Shown here in pieces: positions 8,789 to 17,376 of a stretch of 64,000 nt of DNA. Under the pieces are notes generated by a model. The model worked only from the letters and a program-made list of their open reading frames with translations, was not told where the DNA came from and ran no database searches. The DNA comes from Pandoraea terrigena (GTDB lineage Bacteria; Pseudomonadota; Gammaproteobacteria; Burkholderiales; Burkholderiaceae), in the NCBI RefSeq assembly GCF_902459705.1, contig NZ_CABPRU010000001.1, positions 806,001-870,000 of the forward strand, written 5' to 3'. The first letter of the stretch is position 1, and every line of letters starts with the position of its first letter. The position numbers were made by a program, and so were the translations under genes.

Positions 8789-9727
8789 TCAAGCGCGATC
8801 CGTCCTCCGGCATCGAAGGATTCTCGTTACCGTGGAACTCACCTTGTCGTTGGCACTATCGATGGCGCAGTCCTGTCCGAATATCGGGCGTGTCAATCGC
8901 GTCAGAACCCCGCCCGTCGGCATTTCCACGGCGAGTCGCGCTCCCCGTTCATACGCATGACGAGCGGTGTCGTACCAATTGACCTGACGGGCCATGTTCC
9001 AGGCGAGATCCTCCGCAATGTCGTCGGGATGAAAAAGCGCGCGCGCCCGGCAGCAACTGACGTAGGTCATCCGTGGCCGCTGGAAGCGCACTTTCGCCGT
9101 GGCGTCTGCCAACGTGCTCGCCTGGGCAGAGAGCAACGCGCAATGCGACGGTACGGACATTGCCAGGCGAACCACCTGCGAAGCACCCGCCTTCGTGGCA
9201 AGCGCCTGCACGAGCCTCAGCGCGGCATCGCTGCCCGCGACCACGACCTGACGTTCGGCGTTCAGATTCGCCACATAGGCTGGCGAGTCGTCGGCGTGCA
9301 CTGTCTGCACAATGTCCGCCACGGTCACAGCAGACAATCCGGTAACGACCGTCATTCCATAGCCGCTCGGATAGGCCGTCTCCATCAAACGTCCTCGCAA
9401 GTGGACGAGACCGAGCGCATCCCTGAAGTCCAGCGTCCCTGCCGCGACTGCGGCCGTCCATGCCCCTATCGAGTGGCCTGCCACAAGGTCCGGCGCTGCC
9501 CCTTGCGCGGCGAGCGCACGTGTCATGGCCACACCCGCGATCAGCAGACTCAACTGCACGGCGGTTGTCGAGCGAAGCGACTCGGCACTGCAAAGCGCCA
9601 TCGGATCTATGCCGAGCGCATCGCGCGCTTCGGCGAGCGTCGATTCGACCTCCGGCGTGTCCGGCAATGCCCCCAGCATGCCAGCGCGCTGCGCGCCCTG
9701 ACCGGGATAGGTGAACAGAACGCTCAT
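8789..9727 (-). CDS. mdcH: Malonate decarboxylase malonyl-CoA:ACP transacylase MdcH
   Basis: Transfers malonyl from malonyl-CoA to the prosthetic group of MdcC, starting the decarboxylase cycle; 312 aa, cytoplasmic. It shows the acyltransferase family start (LFTYPGQGAQRAGML), the nucleophile elbow VAGHSIGAW with catalytic Ser, and the conserved PSHCALL His segment. The ATG at 9727 overlaps the mdcG stop by 4 bases (ATGA), so translation is probably coupled. It is the last gene of the operon. Confidence 0.93.
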   Translation of the reverse strand: MSVLFTYPGQGAQRAGMLGALPDTPEVESTLAEARDALGIDPMALCSAESLRSTTAVQLSLLIAGVAMTRALAAQGAAPDLVAGHSIGAWTAAVAAGTLDFRDALGLVHLRGRLMETAYPSGYGMTVVTGLSAVTVADIVQTVHADDSPAYVANLNAERQVVVAGSDAALRLVQALATKAGASQVVRLAMSVPSHCALLSAQASTLADATAKVRFQRPRMTYVSCCRARALFHPDDIAEDLAWNMARQVNWYDTARHAYERGARLAVEMPTGGVLTRLTRPIFGQDCAIDSANDKVSSTVTRILRCRRTDRA

Positions 9728-10383
9728 GTCGTGTCTCCGGGGTCGCCCCAGGGATCCGCGACCAGCGTCGGACCTCGATCGGTCTTCACCAGCGTGCGAG
9801 GCGGCGAGCGTAGCCATTCGCGAAGCGAGAAGCCGCCGCGCCCGGTATCGATCTGGATGTCGAGTCGGCAGGTTCTGTCGCGCGCGACCCAGGCGAGCGC
9901 GTGGCACTGCGTGTCGGATGGCGGAAACGGCACGCGAATGAGGACATCAAGATCGCTTTGCGGATGCAGGGCGGGCAATCCGCTCGCCAGTGCGAAGCCG
10001 ACGCCGCCGGTCGGTCCCCAAGGCAATCCCAGGGCATTGAGCGCAGGGGCAAGATCACGAAGTGCTTTCAGGCACGGCAGTGGTGTTGTGGGTTCGATCT
10101 CCGCGATGCGCTCGAGCAGCGACTCCGGCGAGACAATGCGGCGCACCGAACGGCGCGGCACGTGAGCCGCGATGCGCTGGTCGCGGGACGTTCCACGCAA
10201 GCCGACCGGTACAAGGTCGGCTTGCGCGAGCGGTGCCCGCCGCACGACGGCAGGCGCACCGGTGGCCAGCGCGCCACTCACCCACCCGGGCACCGCCATC
10301 CCCTCCGGGAGCGCGACATCGTCACACCAGAGAAGATCGTGGGGCCGCAGCGGTGACCGTTGCGCAGCGCTGGCAGGCGTCAT
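9724..10383 (-). CDS. mdcG: Phosphoribosyl-dephospho-CoA transferase MdcG
   Basis: Attaches the 2'-(5''-phosphoribosyl)-3'-dephospho-CoA group made by MdcB to the acyl carrier protein MdcC; 219 aa. The nucleotidyltransferase signature is visible as GFALASG followed by SDLDVLIR (metal-binding Asp pair), with PWGPTGGVGF before it. The N-terminus LRPHDLLW is typical. It overlaps madM by 4 bases upstream and mdcH by 4 bases downstream, so madM-mdcG-mdcH look translationally coupled. Confidence 0.92.
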   Translation of the reverse strand: MTPASAAQRSPLRPHDLLWCDDVALPEGMAVPGWVSGALATGAPAVVRRAPLAQADLVPVGLRGTSRDQRIAAHVPRRSVRRIVSPESLLERIAEIEPTTPLPCLKALRDLAPALNALGLPWGPTGGVGFALASGLPALHPQSDLDVLIRVPFPPSDTQCHALAWVARDRTCRLDIQIDTGRGGFSLREWLRSPPRTLVKTDRGPTLVADPWGDPGDTT

Positions 10384-11144
10384 TGCACAATGGCCTTCGT
10401 CGCAAGATACAAGACCGACGGTCCGAGCAGACATCCCAAGCCCGTATGGAAGGTCGCAACGAGCGCGCCATAGGGCACGAGGCGGCGATCCGTGGCGGCG
10501 AGCCCTGCCGACACACCGCTCACGGTCCCGGCCAGACCGCCGAACACCATGGCGGCGCGCGGGTTGTCCAGTGCCAGCCAGCGGGCGGCAAATGGCGTGC
10601 CGACCATGACGATGATGGCCTTGATGAGCCCAGCGGCAATCGACAAGGCCATGACGTCGGAGCTGGCGCCGATCGCAGCGCCTGTCACCGGGCCGACGAT
10701 GTAGGTCACGGCGCCTGCGCCGATGGTGGTCATGCTCACGGCGTCCGTGTAGCCGAACGCGTGGGCCAGCGTTGCCCCGACGATAAAGGGCAGCACGGTG
10801 CCGAGCAACAGGGACACGACGCCAATCAGACCTGCCTTGCGTGCCTCCGACACCTGTACTTCGAACGCGGTGGCAACGATCGCGAAGTCGCGCAGCATTG
10901 CGCCGCCCATCAACCCGATACCGCTGAACAGCGAGACATCGGCAAGGCCTTTTTGTCCTCCAGAGGCCAAACCGCCCCAATAGGCCAGCACAAGGCCGAT
11001 CATGATGGCGATGGCCGAGCCGTGCACGCGCCCGAACGTCAGCCGCCGAGACAACCACATGGAAAGCCCCATGATGATGCCGACGAGTGCGAACGCGGTG
11101 ACCAATCCGTTGTGATGCAAGACTTTTTCGAACATGGATAGCAT
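10380..11144 (-). CDS. madM: Malonate transporter subunit MadM
   Basis: Membrane subunit of the sodium-dependent two-component malonate importer MadLM; 254 aa with about eight hydrophobic segments. It shows the MadM-type N-terminus (HHNGLVTAFALVGIIMGLSM) and a Gly-rich core (TIGAGAVTYIVGPVTGAAIG). It starts 13 bases after madL. In this operon MadLM takes the place of the MdcF carrier of Klebsiella. Confidence 0.92.
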   Translation of the reverse strand: MLSMFEKVLHHNGLVTAFALVGIIMGLSMWLSRRLTFGRVHGSAIAIMIGLVLAYWGGLASGGQKGLADVSLFSGIGLMGGAMLRDFAIVATAFEVQVSEARKAGLIGVVSLLLGTVLPFIVGATLAHAFGYTDAVSMTTIGAGAVTYIVGPVTGAAIGASSDVMALSIAAGLIKAIIVMVGTPFAARWLALDNPRAAMVFGGLAGTVSGVSAGLAATDRRLVPYGALVATFHTGLGCLLGPSVLYLATKAIVQ

Positions 11145-11157
11145 GATTGACCGCCTC

Positions 11158-11556
11158 TCAAGCGTTGCTTTGTGCCGACTCGGACAGCGGCGGTAGCGGC
11201 TGCGCGTTGCCCGTTCGGTTGATCACGGCAATGGCGAAGCCACAGACGAGCACCGCGCCGACGGCGGCAAGCAGCGCGACCGGCCCACCTCGCAAGGCGG
11301 TGACGACATCTTGCTGCGCTGCCATGGCGACCACGACGGGGATGTACATCGCTCCCCAGAAGGAAACGCCGGCTTCGGTCGCGGCGGGCATGAGGCCGCG
11401 CCGATGCAGATAGAGCCGAGCGAAGATCAATAGCAGCATGGCAATGCCAACGCCGCCGACATTGGCTTTCACGCCGATCGCCTGTCCGAGCAGGTCGCCG
11501 AGCAAGATGCCTGCGAGATGGCAAATCGCGAGCAGGGTCGTACCGTAAATAATCAC
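11158..11556 (-). CDS. madL: Malonate transporter subunit MadL
   Basis: Small subunit of the MadLM malonate importer, 132 aa with four hydrophobic segments. The start region (IIYGTTLLAICHLAGILLGD) and the GVKANVGGVG segment are characteristic. The C-terminal 15 residues are polar and low complexity. It lies 131 bases after mdcE, the longest gap in the operon; that gap has no gene and could carry an internal promoter. Confidence 0.92.
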   Translation of the reverse strand: MIIYGTTLLAICHLAGILLGDLLGQAIGVKANVGGVGIAMLLLIFARLYLHRRGLMPAATEAGVSFWGAMYIPVVVAMAAQQDVVTALRGGPVALLAAVGAVLVCGFAIAVINRTGNAQPLPPLSESAQSNA

Positions 11557-11687
11557 TTACTGTCTCCTGGTTGAGGCAACGACGAATCGTCTTTTCTGGT
11601 CTTATGGCAAGCGTCGAGTCGTCGGGTTTAGGGGCGAAACGTGAAGCGGATTTCTGGGCCGGCAATCGTTCTCCAGGCGTGCGGCGG

Positions 11688-12557
11688 TCAGTCAGTACGT
11701 TGGCCCGGCACACTCGCCGGGCGGTCAGGGGCGAGCGACCAAAGTGCCTTCAGTCGCTCGCGAACGGTTGAGGAAGCCTGTCGCGAAGGGGCGCCGAGCC
11801 GGCTGGAAAGGCCCTGCGACGGATCGCTCCGGATATCCGCCAGTGCTTGCACCAGTACGTCGCGAACGTCACCGACGTCCTTGGGATCGGGATGTTGGGC
11901 GGAACCGACCTTCAGCAGACGCCAGAGGATGCCTAGCGACGCAAAGTTGGCGATGTCGTATGCCATTGGCGGAATGGTCTCGGCCAGCGCCTCGAGTTCG
12001 TCGACCGAGCGCTGCGTGATGCGCGCGGCGGCCGCTTTGCCCATGGCGTGGACCATGACGTCCACATCGTCGAGCGCGACCAGACGATTTGCCTGATAGC
12101 CATGCGCGAGAAACGCGCCTGACATCGCTCGCCCGACGATGAGGCCGATCACCGGGTGCCCGGCCAGACGCGCTGCCGCATAGGCGTCGGCCGCCGCCGC
12201 CAGTGCGAGGTGGATGCCGTAGGCTTCTTCGCGGCGTCCATAGGCTTGGCTGGCGACATCGACGATGGCGACGATGGTGGATTTGCGCTCGCTGTCCCGG
12301 TCGCGGGCGATCACGTCCCGTACGGCGCGCGCCAGTTGCCATCCTTCGATCAGCCCGACTTCGCCATGTCGCGCACGGGGAAAGCGATTGTTCGCGTCCG
12401 GAACCACGGCGACGAAGCGCGCGGGGGCATCGGCAAGCGAGGCATCCACGACCCGCACCGTGCTGCCGTAGTCATCGGCTTCGGTGCGGTACGCGGCGTC
12501 GGACGTCAATGCGTGCAACCACACGGCACCCCGCGAGGCATGTTCGGAAAGGCTCAT
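11688..12557 (-). CDS. mdcE: Malonate decarboxylase gamma subunit MdcE
   Basis: With MdcD it forms the biotin-independent decarboxylase that turns malonyl-S-ACP into acetyl-S-ACP and CO2; 289 aa, carboxyltransferase (crotonase-like) fold. Conserved stretches include STIVAIVDVASQAYGRREEA and VIGLIVGRAMSGAFLAHGYQ, whose Gly/Ser loop forms the oxyanion hole in the family. The ATG overlaps the mdcD stop by 4 bases, fitting the one-to-one stoichiometry of the two subunits. Confidence 0.93.
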   Translation of the reverse strand: MSLSEHASRGAVWLHALTSDAAYRTEADDYGSTVRVVDASLADAPARFVAVVPDANNRFPRARHGEVGLIEGWQLARAVRDVIARDRDSERKSTIVAIVDVASQAYGRREEAYGIHLALAAAADAYAAARLAGHPVIGLIVGRAMSGAFLAHGYQANRLVALDDVDVMVHAMGKAAAARITQRSVDELEALAETIPPMAYDIANFASLGILWRLLKVGSAQHPDPKDVGDVRDVLVQALADIRSDPSQGLSSRLGAPSRQASSTVRERLKALWSLAPDRPASVPGQRTD

Positions 12558-13411
12558 GAGGGGTCTCCTGCGCGGGCGGCGGCATAAAGAACGCGTACGT
12601 CTTCGGGCGAGGGCTGGTTCGTCACATCGACGTGCATCAGTCGTTCAAGGTAGTACTCGATCTGTTCGCTGCGCTGCGGCGTTGGGGCATCGGCGCGCAG
12701 CCACGCGAGCACCTGCGCGCGAATCGCCGTGGTGTCGTCGTCGAGGCAGGCGTCGACAAGCCCTGTCGCCTTGCGTTGCTGCCCGCCTGTCAGGCCCCAG
12801 ATGAACGGTCGATCGCGTGAGTCGTATTCCTCGACACCGGCCTCCTGCTCGATGACGGAGGGTCCGTTCAGCCCAAGCCGTGCCTCTCGCGTGACGAGCA
12901 GATAGCTGCACATGCCGGCGGCGATACTCATGCCACCGAAGCAGCCGACCACCCCGGCGGAGATGCCGATGACCGGCCCGAAGGTTCTGAGTGCATGGAT
13001 GGACGCATGTATTTCCGCGATGGCGGCGAGGCCGAGATTGGCTTCCTGCAGACGTACGCCACCTGTCTCGAAGACGATGACGGCGCGCGTCGGGATGCCT
13101 CGGCGGTTGTCGTCGACGGCCAGCTCAAGGGCGCCCGCGATTTTGGCGCCGGAGACTTCCCCCATGCTTCCCCCCTGGAATGCGCCCTCGATGGCGAGGA
13201 CGACCGCCGGCTGCGAATCCAGTGTCCCGCGAGCGACAACGACGCCGTCGTCCGCCTGCGCAACGATGCCTTGTCGGGGCAGCCAGGGCGAAGACAATCG
13301 ATCGAACGGATCGACAAGTTCGCGGAAGGTGCCGGGGTCGAGCAGGGCGAGGGCACGACGACGCGCGTCGCGTTCGATGAAGCTGTCTCGTTGTATTGGA
13401 GTATTCGTCAT
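12554..13411 (-). CDS. mdcD: Malonate decarboxylase beta subunit MdcD
   Basis: Catalytic partner of MdcE, 285 aa with the carboxyltransferase beta-type fold. It shows the start segment SFIERDARRRALALLD, the EGAFQGGSMGEVSGAKI loop and the VVGCFGGMSIAAGMCSY segment. It starts 12 bases after mdcC and overlaps mdcE by 4 bases. Confidence 0.93.
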   Translation of the reverse strand: MTNTPIQRDSFIERDARRRALALLDPGTFRELVDPFDRLSSPWLPRQGIVAQADDGVVVARGTLDSQPAVVLAIEGAFQGGSMGEVSGAKIAGALELAVDDNRRGIPTRAVIVFETGGVRLQEANLGLAAIAEIHASIHALRTFGPVIGISAGVVGCFGGMSIAAGMCSYLLVTREARLGLNGPSVIEQEAGVEEYDSRDRPFIWGLTGGQQRKATGLVDACLDDDTTAIRAQVLAWLRADAPTPQRSEQIEYYLERLMHVDVTNQPSPEDVRVLYAAARAGDPS

Positions 13412-13423
13412 CTCGTTGTGCCC

Positions 13424-13726
13424 TTACTGGAGGGATTCGAGGGCTTCGCGCGCTTGTTCCAGGCGAAGACGAACGACAGCCGGGGTCGCGCCGAAATCGT
13501 TGATTTCTACGTTCAGCGCAGGCCAGGCGTGCGAAGCGAAGATGCGCTCGAGCTGCGCTTGCCAGATCGCCGACATGCCATTGACCGAGGTCGTAAGCTC
13601 GACGTGGATGCGTCCTGACTCGCCGGGAGACAGCAGGACTTCCAGGTCGCCCGAACCGACGACACCCACGCAGGTTCGGCCCGCACCCGGTGCGCCGCCG
13701 GAGAAATGAAATTGAAGCCTTTCCAT
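13424..13726 (-). CDS. mdcC: Malonate decarboxylase acyl carrier protein MdcC
   Basis: The delta subunit, a 100-aa acyl carrier protein carrying the phosphoribosyl-dephospho-CoA prosthetic group on which malonyl is decarboxylated. The attachment Ser is expected at residue 25 (VVGSGDLEVLL), the position known in Klebsiella MdcC. The Asp/Gly pair after it and the C-terminal helix AVVRLRLEQA fit the family. It lies between mdcB (11-base gap) and mdcD. Confidence 0.93.
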   Translation of the reverse strand: MERLQFHFSGGAPGAGRTCVGVVGSGDLEVLLSPGESGRIHVELTTSVNGMSAIWQAQLERIFASHAWPALNVEINDFGATPAVVRLRLEQAREALESLQ

Positions 13727-13737
13727 GGACGTGCTTC

Positions 13738-14646
13738 CTAAAGACTCAAAAACGGTGAATCGTTAAGCCGCGAAGGCGATCCCTTCGCGCCTAGCCGGTC
13801 GAGGAACAGGGCGGCCGCCAGCATGTCGGCCGCTCCGCCCGGCGAGATGTGTCGAGCCAGCATGTCGGACTCGAGCTTTCGAAATTTGCGCCGGCCATCC
13901 GGTGTCGACAGGCCGCCGCTCGCGCGCACGGCACCGGCGCCGGCCTGCATTGCATGCAGGGCGTCGGGGCCGCCTCGGGCGAGCACGCACGTGTCGTCGA
14001 GCGTGGCCATGACCGAGAGCAGGGCGTCGATGCGGGCATGGTCCTCGCGCATGCCTGCCGCGCGGGCTCGCCTGAGCGCCGGCAGCGCAACTTTCGTCAC
14101 GTGAGGAAAGCCTGCCCATGCCTGCCCCCGGGCGCCGCCCACGCCGTAGTCGAGGCAGGCACGTTCTCCCTTGTGTCCGGTGGCGCACGGCGCAAAGCGG
14201 TCGGGCAGGCGCGCGAGCGCTGCGGCGCGGCGCGCGATGGCATTGGCGCTCAGCGCGTTGGGCGCTTGCGCAGCGGCCGTGACCAAGAGGCCGAGTGCCC
14301 AGATGGCACCTCGGTGGGTGTTCACGCCGCCGGTCGCCGCGAGCATTGCCGCCTCGCCCAGGCGTCCGAGACGGCCGATCTGTTCGCGCAGGCGCATCGG
14401 GTTGTCGATCAACACCCCCGCCTTGGCCATGGCCTCGAAAGTGGGCCGCAAGACATTGGCGGACTGCACCATCAGGCCCCACGTGAGGTCGTGATGCGCG
14501 CCGCAGCCGCGGACGTCGACGAGGCCCGGCTTGGGAGAGAGCGTTACTTCGTCGATCAGCGCGGACTCGACGAGCGTGGCGAGCGTCGTCGCCAGTTCGA
14601 TCGGCTGGGACGGAGACTCGATCCGTCGAATCAGGGTCTTGTCCAT
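13738..14646 (-). CDS. mdcB: Triphosphoribosyl-dephospho-CoA synthase MdcB
   Basis: Condenses ATP with 3'-dephospho-CoA to the precursor of the MdcC prosthetic group; 302 aa, CitG/MdcB family. The signature is LSPKPGLVDVRGCGAHHDLT, with GVNTHRGAIWALGLL further on. The ATG at 14646 is preferred because it overlaps the mdcA stop as TAATG and matches family length; an in-frame start 48 bases upstream would lie inside mdcA. Confidence 0.92.
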   Translation of the reverse strand: MDKTLIRRIESPSQPIELATTLATLVESALIDEVTLSPKPGLVDVRGCGAHHDLTWGLMVQSANVLRPTFEAMAKAGVLIDNPMRLREQIGRLGRLGEAAMLAATGGVNTHRGAIWALGLLVTAAAQAPNALSANAIARRAAALARLPDRFAPCATGHKGERACLDYGVGGARGQAWAGFPHVTKVALPALRRARAAGMREDHARIDALLSVMATLDDTCVLARGGPDALHAMQAGAGAVRASGGLSTPDGRRKFRKLESDMLARHISPGGAADMLAAALFLDRLGAKGSPSRLNDSPFLSL

Positions 14647-16307
14647 TACCAGCTCCGGAAGCGCGCGGGCGGGTCGTAGAGTCCCCCCGACCACTCCACC
14701 AGATCGCCGATGCTCTTGGCGGCGAGCAACTCGCGGCTTGCATCTGTGCGACGGATGCCGAGATCCTCCGGCAAGGCGATGAGACCGTCGCTGCGCATCT
14801 TCGCCATCCTGGCCGGGTCGTGCTTCAGCCCGATCGCGGTGACGCCGGCCACCGCGGAGATCATGGCCCGTCGTTCTTCCAGTGAGCGTGCCTTGTAGAG
14901 ATAAGCGATGCCGTCCTCGGTGAGCAGATGGGTGACGTCGTCACCGTAGATCATCACAGGGGCGAGCGGCATGCCGCATTGTTTGGCGACGGAGACGGCG
15001 TCCAGCGTTTCGACGAAGGTTGGCTTGCCGCCTTCCTGGAACGTCTCCACCATCTGGACGACCAGCTTCTTGCCGCGCTCGAGCAGGGTGTCGGGCTGCG
15101 TCATGTCGAGCCAGGCCGGCGTGGCATGACGGCGCCCGCGCGGATCGTGTCCCATGTTCGGCGCGCCGCCGAAGCCGGCAAGCCGACCGCGTGTCACCGT
15201 GGACGAATGCCCGTCGCCGTCGACTTGCAGCGTGGCACCGATAAAGAGATCGACCGCGTACTGACCGGCCAGTTGGCAGAGCATCCGGTTGGAGCGAAGC
15301 GACCCGTCGCGACCGGTGAAGAAGACATCCGGGCGCGCGGCCACATAGCGCTCCATGCCGAGTTCGGTGCCGAAGCAATGCACGCTTTCCACCCATCCCG
15401 ATTCGATGGCGGGGATCAGGGTCGGGTGGGGATTGAGCGTCCAGTTCCGGCAGATCTTGCGTTTGAGTCCGAGGCGCTCGCCGTAGGTCGGCAGAATGAG
15501 TTCGATGGCTGCGGTGTTGAATCCGATGCCGTGGTTGAGCGACTGGACGTTGTGACGCTCGTAGATGCCACGGATGGCCATCATCGCCATCAGGACATGA
15601 ACGGGTTTGACCAGCCGCGGATCGCGTGTGAACAGCGGCTCGATGAAGAAGGGCTTGTCGGCCACGACGACGAAATCCACCCACGAGGCGGGAATGTCGA
15701 CCCGGGGCAGGTCGGTCACGTCGTCGACGATTTCATTGACCTGGACAATCACGATGCCGTCCGAGAACGCCGCGGGCTCCACGAGCGCCGGTGTGTCTTC
15801 GGTGCTGGGGCCGGTGTAGATGTTGCCGTCGCGGTCGGCCTTGAAGCCCGCCACCAGGGCGACATTGGGTATCAAGTCGACGACTAGCCGCGCGTAAAGC
15901 TCAATGTAGGTGTGGATGGCACCGACTTCCAACTGCCCGTCGGCGAGCAACTGGCTGATGCGAAGGCTCTGGGGGCCGGCAAAGGAGAAGTCCAGTTTCC
16001 TGGCGATGCCGACTTCAAAGAGATCAAGGTGTTCCGCGCGGCCAACGCTGGGCATGATCATGTGCAGGTCATGCACGACGCCTGGATCGACTTGCACCAG
16101 CGAGCGCGAGAGGAAGTCCGCCTGCTTCTGATTGTTGCCTTCGAGCACCACGCGGTCGCCGGGTGCGATCAGCGCTTCCAGGGCCGCCACGATGTCGCCG
16201 GTCTCGATCACCTTGCCATGGGCGATCCTGCGGGCGGCGGTGAGGCGGCGCGCCTTCTCGTCGCGCCGGCGACGCCATTTCGCCGGGATTGCGGGCATCT
16301 CTTGCAT
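14646..16307 (-). CDS. mdcA: Malonate decarboxylase alpha subunit MdcA
   Basis: Acetyl-S-ACP:malonate ACP transferase. It swaps acetyl for malonate on the ACP, so no further CoA is spent; 553 aa from this start, matching the roughly 550 aa of the family. It shows the WRRRRDEKARRL start region, VLEGNNQKQADFLSRSL, and the GFGGAPNMGHDPRGRRHATP motif. The ATG at 16307 has GGAG 8 nt upstream; another ATG at 16325 has no clear SD. First gene of mdcABCDE-madLM-mdcGH, divergent from mdcR. Confidence 0.93.
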   Translation of the reverse strand: MQEMPAIPAKWRRRRDEKARRLTAARRIAHGKVIETGDIVAALEALIAPGDRVVLEGNNQKQADFLSRSLVQVDPGVVHDLHMIMPSVGRAEHLDLFEVGIARKLDFSFAGPQSLRISQLLADGQLEVGAIHTYIELYARLVVDLIPNVALVAGFKADRDGNIYTGPSTEDTPALVEPAAFSDGIVIVQVNEIVDDVTDLPRVDIPASWVDFVVVADKPFFIEPLFTRDPRLVKPVHVLMAMMAIRGIYERHNVQSLNHGIGFNTAAIELILPTYGERLGLKRKICRNWTLNPHPTLIPAIESGWVESVHCFGTELGMERYVAARPDVFFTGRDGSLRSNRMLCQLAGQYAVDLFIGATLQVDGDGHSSTVTRGRLAGFGGAPNMGHDPRGRRHATPAWLDMTQPDTLLERGKKLVVQMVETFQEGGKPTFVETLDAVSVAKQCGMPLAPVMIYGDDVTHLLTEDGIAYLYKARSLEERRAMISAVAGVTAIGLKHDPARMAKMRSDGLIALPEDLGIRRTDASRELLAAKSIGDLVEWSGGLYDPPARFRSW

Positions 16308-16392
16308 GTTGGGGGCTCCAGCCATTGAGTCGTCAGTAGCCTCTAACGTATGCGTCCAAACGTCCCATTTCAATCAACTTAGGTGTCGGTTC

Positions 16393-16409
16393 ATTAGCTT
16401 TATGGTAAT
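16393..16409. promoter_or_regulatory. Candidate MdcR binding site in the mdcA-mdcR intergenic region
   Basis: The AT-rich 150-bp divergent region contains ATTA-N9-TAAT (16393-16409), a short inverted repeat of LysR-site style, inside a run of A/T found nowhere else nearby. The family rule (autoregulation and divergent activation from one shared site) supports the location. The half-sites are only 4 bp, so this is a weak call. Confidence 0.3.
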
Positions 16410-16457
16410 AATTGGTGGATTCGAAGTGGACGTGTTGAACCGAAACGAGGCGCGAGC

Positions 16458-17360
16458 ATGGCAATTGACGACGGCATCACCCTGAAGAAGCTGGAAGTGT
16501 TTCAGGCGTTCATGGCGCTGGGGAATATGGCCCGGGTGTCGGAAGTGCTGGGGCAGAGTACGGTGAGCGTGCACCGGGCGCTCCATTCGCTGGAGGCCGG
16601 ACTCCGGTGCCCGCTGTTCAAGAAGGACGGTCGAAAGCTGATTCCGTTGGCGACCGCGTATGTGTTCTCCGAGCACGCGGCGCGAATGCTGAGCGAGTGC
16701 GAGACGGGTGTGCAGCGCACGCGCGAGGCGGCTGGATTCACGTCGACACGACTCAAGATCGGCGGGCTGTATTCGATGACGGTCGGGACGATCCCGCGAT
16801 TATTGGTCGGGTTGAAAATGCGCCGACCCGCTTTGGATATCGATCTCACGCTCGGGTCCAATCGAGATCTGATGTCGAAGCTCGATGACGGTCTGCTGGA
16901 CGCGATCGTGATTGCCCTGGGGGCGCCGCCAAAGAGTCCGGACCTGTTGGTCGTGCCCATGTTCGAAGACGACATCCTTTTCGCGGCGCCGCTGGGCTCG
17001 CCGTATGCGAAAGAGACGGCCATCGACCTCAGGGCCGTGCGTCATGAGAAGTTTGTGTCGCTCGGCGACGAATTCGCGACGTACCATGATTTCAAATCGG
17101 CGTTTGATCTGGCGGGATTCGCGCCGGACATTGCGATGCAAGTGGGCGACATCTTTTCGCTGATCAATCTCGTGAGCGGCGGCATTGGGTACGCACTGCT
17201 GCCGCGACGCGTTGCGGATTTCAGCCCGAAGGTGCAGTTGATCCCGCTCGCCGAACGCTACGCGCGCAGCCAGAATATTGTGCTGGTGCTTCCCCAAAAC
17301 CGTGAGCGCGATCCGAATCTGCTCGCCCTGAGCGCCGAATGCCGCATGCTCAGGGCGTAG
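16458..17360 (+). CDS. mdcR: LysR-type regulator of malonate utilisation MdcR
   Basis: A LysR-family activator, 300 aa. The winged helix occupies residues 8-67 (LKKLEVFQAFMALGNMARVS), with VHRALHSLE as recognition helix region, followed by a LysR effector domain. It is divergent from mdcA, the place held by mdcR in other mdc operons, and malonate is the expected effector. The name rests on position and family. The next gene is convergent with only 16 bases between the stops. Confidence 0.87.
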   Translation: MAIDDGITLKKLEVFQAFMALGNMARVSEVLGQSTVSVHRALHSLEAGLRCPLFKKDGRKLIPLATAYVFSEHAARMLSECETGVQRTREAAGFTSTRLKIGGLYSMTVGTIPRLLVGLKMRRPALDIDLTLGSNRDLMSKLDDGLLDAIVIALGAPPKSPDLLVVPMFEDDILFAAPLGSPYAKETAIDLRAVRHEKFVSLGDEFATYHDFKSAFDLAGFAPDIAMQVGDIFSLINLVSGGIGYALLPRRVADFSPKVQLIPLAERYARSQNIVLVLPQNRERDPNLLALSAECRMLRA

Positions 17361-17376
17361 GCGTTGCGTCGTGTGA

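Noticed and set aside
14928-15887. Long plus-strand frame inside mdcA
   Set aside because: It mirrors the codons of mdcA; the sense protein is fully explained as the alpha subunit.
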